Of a stretch of DNA of 64,000 bases, positions 61,488 to 64,000 are shown piece by piece. Below the pieces are notes generated by a model that was not told the DNA's origin, made no database searches, and was given only the letters and a program-made list of their open reading frames with translations. A program made the position numbers and the translations under genes. Numbering within the stretch: position 1 is the stretch's first letter; every line of letters begins with the position of its first letter. The stretch lies in NCBI RefSeq assembly GCF_900102505.1, contig NZ_FMVT01000004.1, positions 248,001-312,000 of the forward strand, read 5' to 3'. Source of the stretch: Paracoccus tibetensis (lineage in GTDB: Bacteria > Pseudomonadota > Alphaproteobacteria > Rhodobacterales > Rhodobacteraceae).

Positions 61488-62564
61488 ATGACCCGATCCG
61501 CCCCCAACAGGATCGACCCACTGCCGCGGCTCGGGACGCTGGCCTTGGCGCTGGCGGGAGCGTCGGTGTTTCGCGCGCTTGGCCTGCCGCTGCCGTTCCT
61601 GTTCGGGCCGATGGCATTCTGCTTGGCCGCGGCGCTTCTGGGGGCGCGGCTGAAGGGGCTGGGGCAGATCTCCGTCGCGGCGCGCACGATCCTAGGCGTC
61701 GCCGTCGGCGCGTCGATCACGCCCGAGGTGGTGAGCCAGATCCCCCAGATGGCGATGAGCGTCGCGCTTGTGCCGCTTTACGTCGGCATCATCGGGCTGA
61801 TCGGGGTGCCGTTCTTCCGCCGGCTCGGCTTCGATCCGGCGACCTCGTATTACGCGGCCATGCCCGGCGGGCTGCAGGACATGGTGATCTTCGGGCAGGA
61901 GGCGGGGGCCGATGTGCGTGCCCTGTCGCTGATCCATGCGACGCGGGTTGCGGTGTTGGTGACGCTGGCGCCGGTGATCCTCGTCTGGCTTTATGATGCG
62001 CCGCTGTCGGGCGCGATGGGCGCGCCGCTGCGGGGGTTCGCACTGGACCAGCTCGCGTGGATGGTTCTGGCCGCGCTGGTCGGCTGGAAGGGGGGCGAGC
62101 GCATCGGCCTCTTCGGCGCCTCGATCCTGGGGCCGATGATCACCACCGCGGCCCTGTCGATGGCCGGGATCATCACGCAGCGTCCCCCGGCCGAGGCGAT
62201 CATGCTGGCGCAGCTGTTCATCGGGATCGGGATCGGCGTGCAATATGTCGGCGTCACCCTGCGAGAGCTGCGCGTCTTTGTCCTGTCGGGTCTCGCCTTC
62301 GTGCTGATCCTGGCCGTGCTCGCCGCCGCCTTCACCGAATTCGTGGTCCTGACCGGCCTCGCGCGCCCGCTGGAGGGCTTCCTGGCCTTCGCACCGGGCG
62401 GACAGGCCGAGCTGACCGTCATGGCCATCGTCGTCGGCGCCGATCTGGGCTTCGTCGTGCTACACCACCTGACACGGATCGTCGTCGTCATCACCGGCGC
62501 GCCCGTCATCGCAAGGCTGGTCGGCGTGAAGCCCGCTCCGCGTCCCGCCAAGTCACATCGATGA
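61488..62564 (+). CDS. AbrB-family membrane protein (PF05145 type)
   Basis: A 358-residue protein with about ten membrane helices in two repeats. The conserved blocks are FLFGPMAFCLAAALLG and FGASILGPMITTAALS, one in each half, and the re-entrant-like AAMPGGLQDMVIFG and FAPGGQAELTVMAI with Pro-Gly-Gly. The family is often mislabelled ammonia monooxygenase or AbrB regulator; it is an integral membrane protein, probably a transporter, with E. coli AbrB as namesake. ACGGAGAG precedes the ATG. Its neighbour GntR gene and two dehydrogenase remnants suggest it once belonged to a hydroxy-acid catabolic cluster. Confidence 0.85.
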   Translation: MTRSAPNRIDPLPRLGTLALALAGASVFRALGLPLPFLFGPMAFCLAAALLGARLKGLGQISVAARTILGVAVGASITPEVVSQIPQMAMSVALVPLYVGIIGLIGVPFFRRLGFDPATSYYAAMPGGLQDMVIFGQEAGADVRALSLIHATRVAVLVTLAPVILVWLYDAPLSGAMGAPLRGFALDQLAWMVLAALVGWKGGERIGLFGASILGPMITTAALSMAGIITQRPPAEAIMLAQLFIGIGIGVQYVGVTLRELRVFVLSGLAFVLILAVLAAAFTEFVVLTGLARPLEGFLAFAPGGQAELTVMAIVVGADLGFVVLHHLTRIVVVITGAPVIARLVGVKPAPRPAKSHR

Positions 62565-62571
62565 TGGGCAA

Positions 62572-62769
62572 GGCACGACCCAGTTCAGCCTCCTGATCCT
62601 CGACGGCAACGGCATCAGCCCCGGGATCACCGATTCAATGGCGGTCGTGCTGGAGGCCGTGCAAGGCCGTCTTGGCCTGCAGCTGCGGCTGGAGCCTACC
62701 ACGGTCGGGTTGCGCACGCTGGCGGCGCAGGAGCGCGGACGATGCAGTCCTGTGGCGGGGGAGCAATAG
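62572..62769 (+). pseudogene. Remnant of an isocitrate/isopropylmalate dehydrogenase-family gene
   Basis: Directly after the permease stop, a frame without a start codon reads FSLLILDGNGISPGITDSM and then AVVLEAVQGRLGLQLRLEP followed by VGLRTLAAQ. This matches the N-terminus of the beta-decarboxylating dehydrogenase family (F-x-L-L-x-L-x-G-D-G-I-G-P-E-I), which includes tartrate and isopropylmalate dehydrogenases. The key motif is decayed (GDGIGPEI to GNGISPGI), a stop comes at 62767-62769 and the rest of the gene is gone. From about 62732 another frame (SADDAVLW) may continue the match. Confidence 0.6.
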
Positions 62770-62884
62770 CAGCGACACGTCCCGTAGGATTGACTGATCT
62801 AAGAAAGCTGCAGTGCAGCGAGTGCCGGAGGTCGACCGACCGTTGCGAGTTGCGGGTTCGTGCTGCGCCTGCGTCCGCTGCCGA

Positions 62885-64000
62885 TCACGGCTTCGCCAGC
62901 ATCCTCCGGAAGAACGCCGCAGAAAGTGCAAAATCGGTCGCCGCGCGATCACTTGTCTCGCCGACGCCATGCCCGCCGGTGTCGCTGGTGCGGAGCATCA
63001 CGTCCTGCCCCGCCTCCTTCAGCCTCTGGGCGAAGCGGCGGGCGTGGGCGGGGTCTACACGATCGTCATGGGCAGGCGCGTTGATCAGGATCGGCGGATA
63101 GATGATCTCCGCGCGCGGCCGGACCTGGTGAAGGGGCGAGTAGCCGCTCAGGTAGGCGGCGTCTTCCTCGGTGTCCGGATCTCCGTATTCCTCGATCCAG
63201 GCCGCCCCCGCCTCGTAGAGGTGAAAACGCAGCATGTCCGTGACCGGAACGTCCGCCTTGATGGCGCCCCAGTCTCGGGGGTAGCGCGTGGCCATGACGG
63301 CGGCCAGCAACCCGCCATTGGACCCGCCGACGAAGCCGACCCCACCCGGAGGCGCGATCCCGCGAGCCACCAGATCCCGCGCCACGGCCACGCAATCCTC
63401 GAAGGACTTCGGGCGGTTCTCCCTCATGGCCTGCTGGTGCCACGAGGGGCCGAACTCGCCCCCTCCGCGGATATGGGCGACCGCCACGCCGATCCCCTTC
63501 TCGAGGAGCGCGGGGCCGTCGAACTTCTGGTAATGTGCCGAGATGGCGATCCCGTACCCGCCATAGGCCTGCACCACGACCGGGACAGGGACCCGCGCCG
63601 CCTCGCGCGGCAGGACGAGGTGGTAGGGCACCTGCGTGCCATCCGCCGAGGTGGCCTCGACCAGTCGCGCCTCCATGCCGGAGGCGTCGAAGGACGGCTT
63701 CGAGCGGGCAACCAGCTCAGGCTGCGGCGCATCATCAAGCGCGTCCAGATCGATCCGGTAGAGGCTGGGCGGCAGAAGCGGACCGTCGGCCCAGATGTTG
63801 AGGCGCATGTCGCGGTCATCGTCGGCATCGGGGTCGACGGCGTGCCAAAGGATTGCGATATTCGAGGCTTCCTCGGGCAGCGGCAACTCGCGGATATCCC
63901 CCTCGGGCTCGCGCAGGTCGAGGACTCGCAGCCAAGGCCGCAGGTCATCATGGCCAGTCAGCACGAGCCAGTCGCGAGACAGCAGAAGCTCATCGGTGCT
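62885..64000 (-). CDS. S9-family prolyl oligopeptidase, C-terminal part
   Basis: The visible 371 codons are the C-terminal half of a prolyl oligopeptidase-type serine peptidase; the frame is open to the window edge (it reads STDELLLSRDWLVL there), so the N-terminus, mainly the beta-propeller, is outside. The catalytic triad is complete: Ser in GGSNGG, Asp in NAPAHDDRV and His in TGGHGVG. AYGGYGIAISAHYQ and HIRGGGEFGPSWHQ are typical family blocks. Such enzymes cut short peptides after Pro or, in oligopeptidase B, after Arg/Lys; the GEFG and SFEDCVAVA region favours the prolyl type. No clear partner gene is in view. Confidence 0.9.
   Translation of the reverse strand, partial: STDELLLSRDWLVLTGHDDLRPWLRVLDLREPEGDIRELPLPEEASNIAILWHAVDPDADDDRDMRLNIWADGPLLPPSLYRIDLDALDDAPQPELVARSKPSFDASGMEARLVEATSADGTQVPYHLVLPREAARVPVPVVVQAYGGYGIAISAHYQKFDGPALLEKGIGVAVAHIRGGGEFGPSWHQQAMRENRPKSFEDCVAVARDLVARGIAPPGGVGFVGGSNGGLLAAVMATRYPRDWGAIKADVPVTDMLRFHLYEAGAAWIEEYGDPDTEEDAAYLSGYSPLHQVRPRAEIIYPPILINAPAHDDRVDPAHARRFAQRLKEAGQDVMLRTSDTGGHGVGETSDRAATDFALSAAFFRRMLAKP

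Overview
The window is a 64 kb piece of GC-rich alphaproteobacterial chromosome, most probably from the Rhodobacterales (Paracoccaceae). The evidence is a CckA hybrid kinase with a CtrA-type box in its promoter, a SciP/DUF1153 protein, a GTTC-N7-GTTC SOS box upstream of recA, a Pseudomonas-type long isocitrate lyase divergent from a RamB/ScfR-type regulator, an fdsGBACD-type formate dehydrogenase operon and a Hint-terminated RTX protein. No rRNA, tRNA, CRISPR array, insertion sequence or prophage was recognised. The genus cannot be fixed from the sequence alone.

Layout. 1-1.5 kb: end of a glycosyltransferase and a UDP-glucuronate decarboxylase-like SDR (surface polysaccharide). 1.6-5.2 kb: aceA and its divergent regulator. 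5.4-6.2 kb: a Gly/Thr-rich secreted protein. 6.2-11.5 kb (minus strand): ihfB-lapA-trpF, rpsA, a lipid kinase and a metallophosphoesterase. 11.5-18.5 kb (minus): LysR regulator then fdsG-fdsB-fdsA-fdhD-fdsD, joined by short overlaps, encoding an NAD-dependent Mo/W formate dehydrogenase. 18.5-21.3 kb: GntR regulator plus 2-keto-3-deoxygluconate kinase, a class II glutamine amidotransferase and a DUF1330 protein. 21.3-28.3 kb: alaS, recA, a sulfotransferase-like gene and cckA. 28.4-36.6 kb: rsmB and an aa3-type oxidase cluster (subunit II, fused subunit I+III, a small membrane protein, CtaG, a CopD-like protein), with DUF2231 and ferric-reductase-like genes on the other strand. 36.7-46 kb: catalase and stress or surface genes (DUF3140, RTX-Hint protein, RHH regulator with esterase, DUF2254, CsbD).

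46-53.1 kb (minus): what looks like one transcription unit. A YqcI/YcgG-family heme N-hydroxylase-like protein and a DUF1989 protein precede a complete Opp/Dpp-type ABC transporter. Characterised members of both enzyme families act on guanidine groups, so a guanidino-compound uptake and modification system is the most interesting hypothesis here. It is divergent from an MHYT-PAS hybrid histidine kinase.

55.7-64 kb: an SAF-domain oxidoreductase divergent from an SDR, a less regular region with a sciP-like gene and a triple peptidoglycan-binding-domain protein, and a GntR/AbrB-family permease pair flanked by two decayed dehydrogenase remnants. The window ends in a truncated S9 prolyl oligopeptidase. 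Two parts of the CtrA phosphorelay (CckA and SciP) lie about 30 kb apart here.
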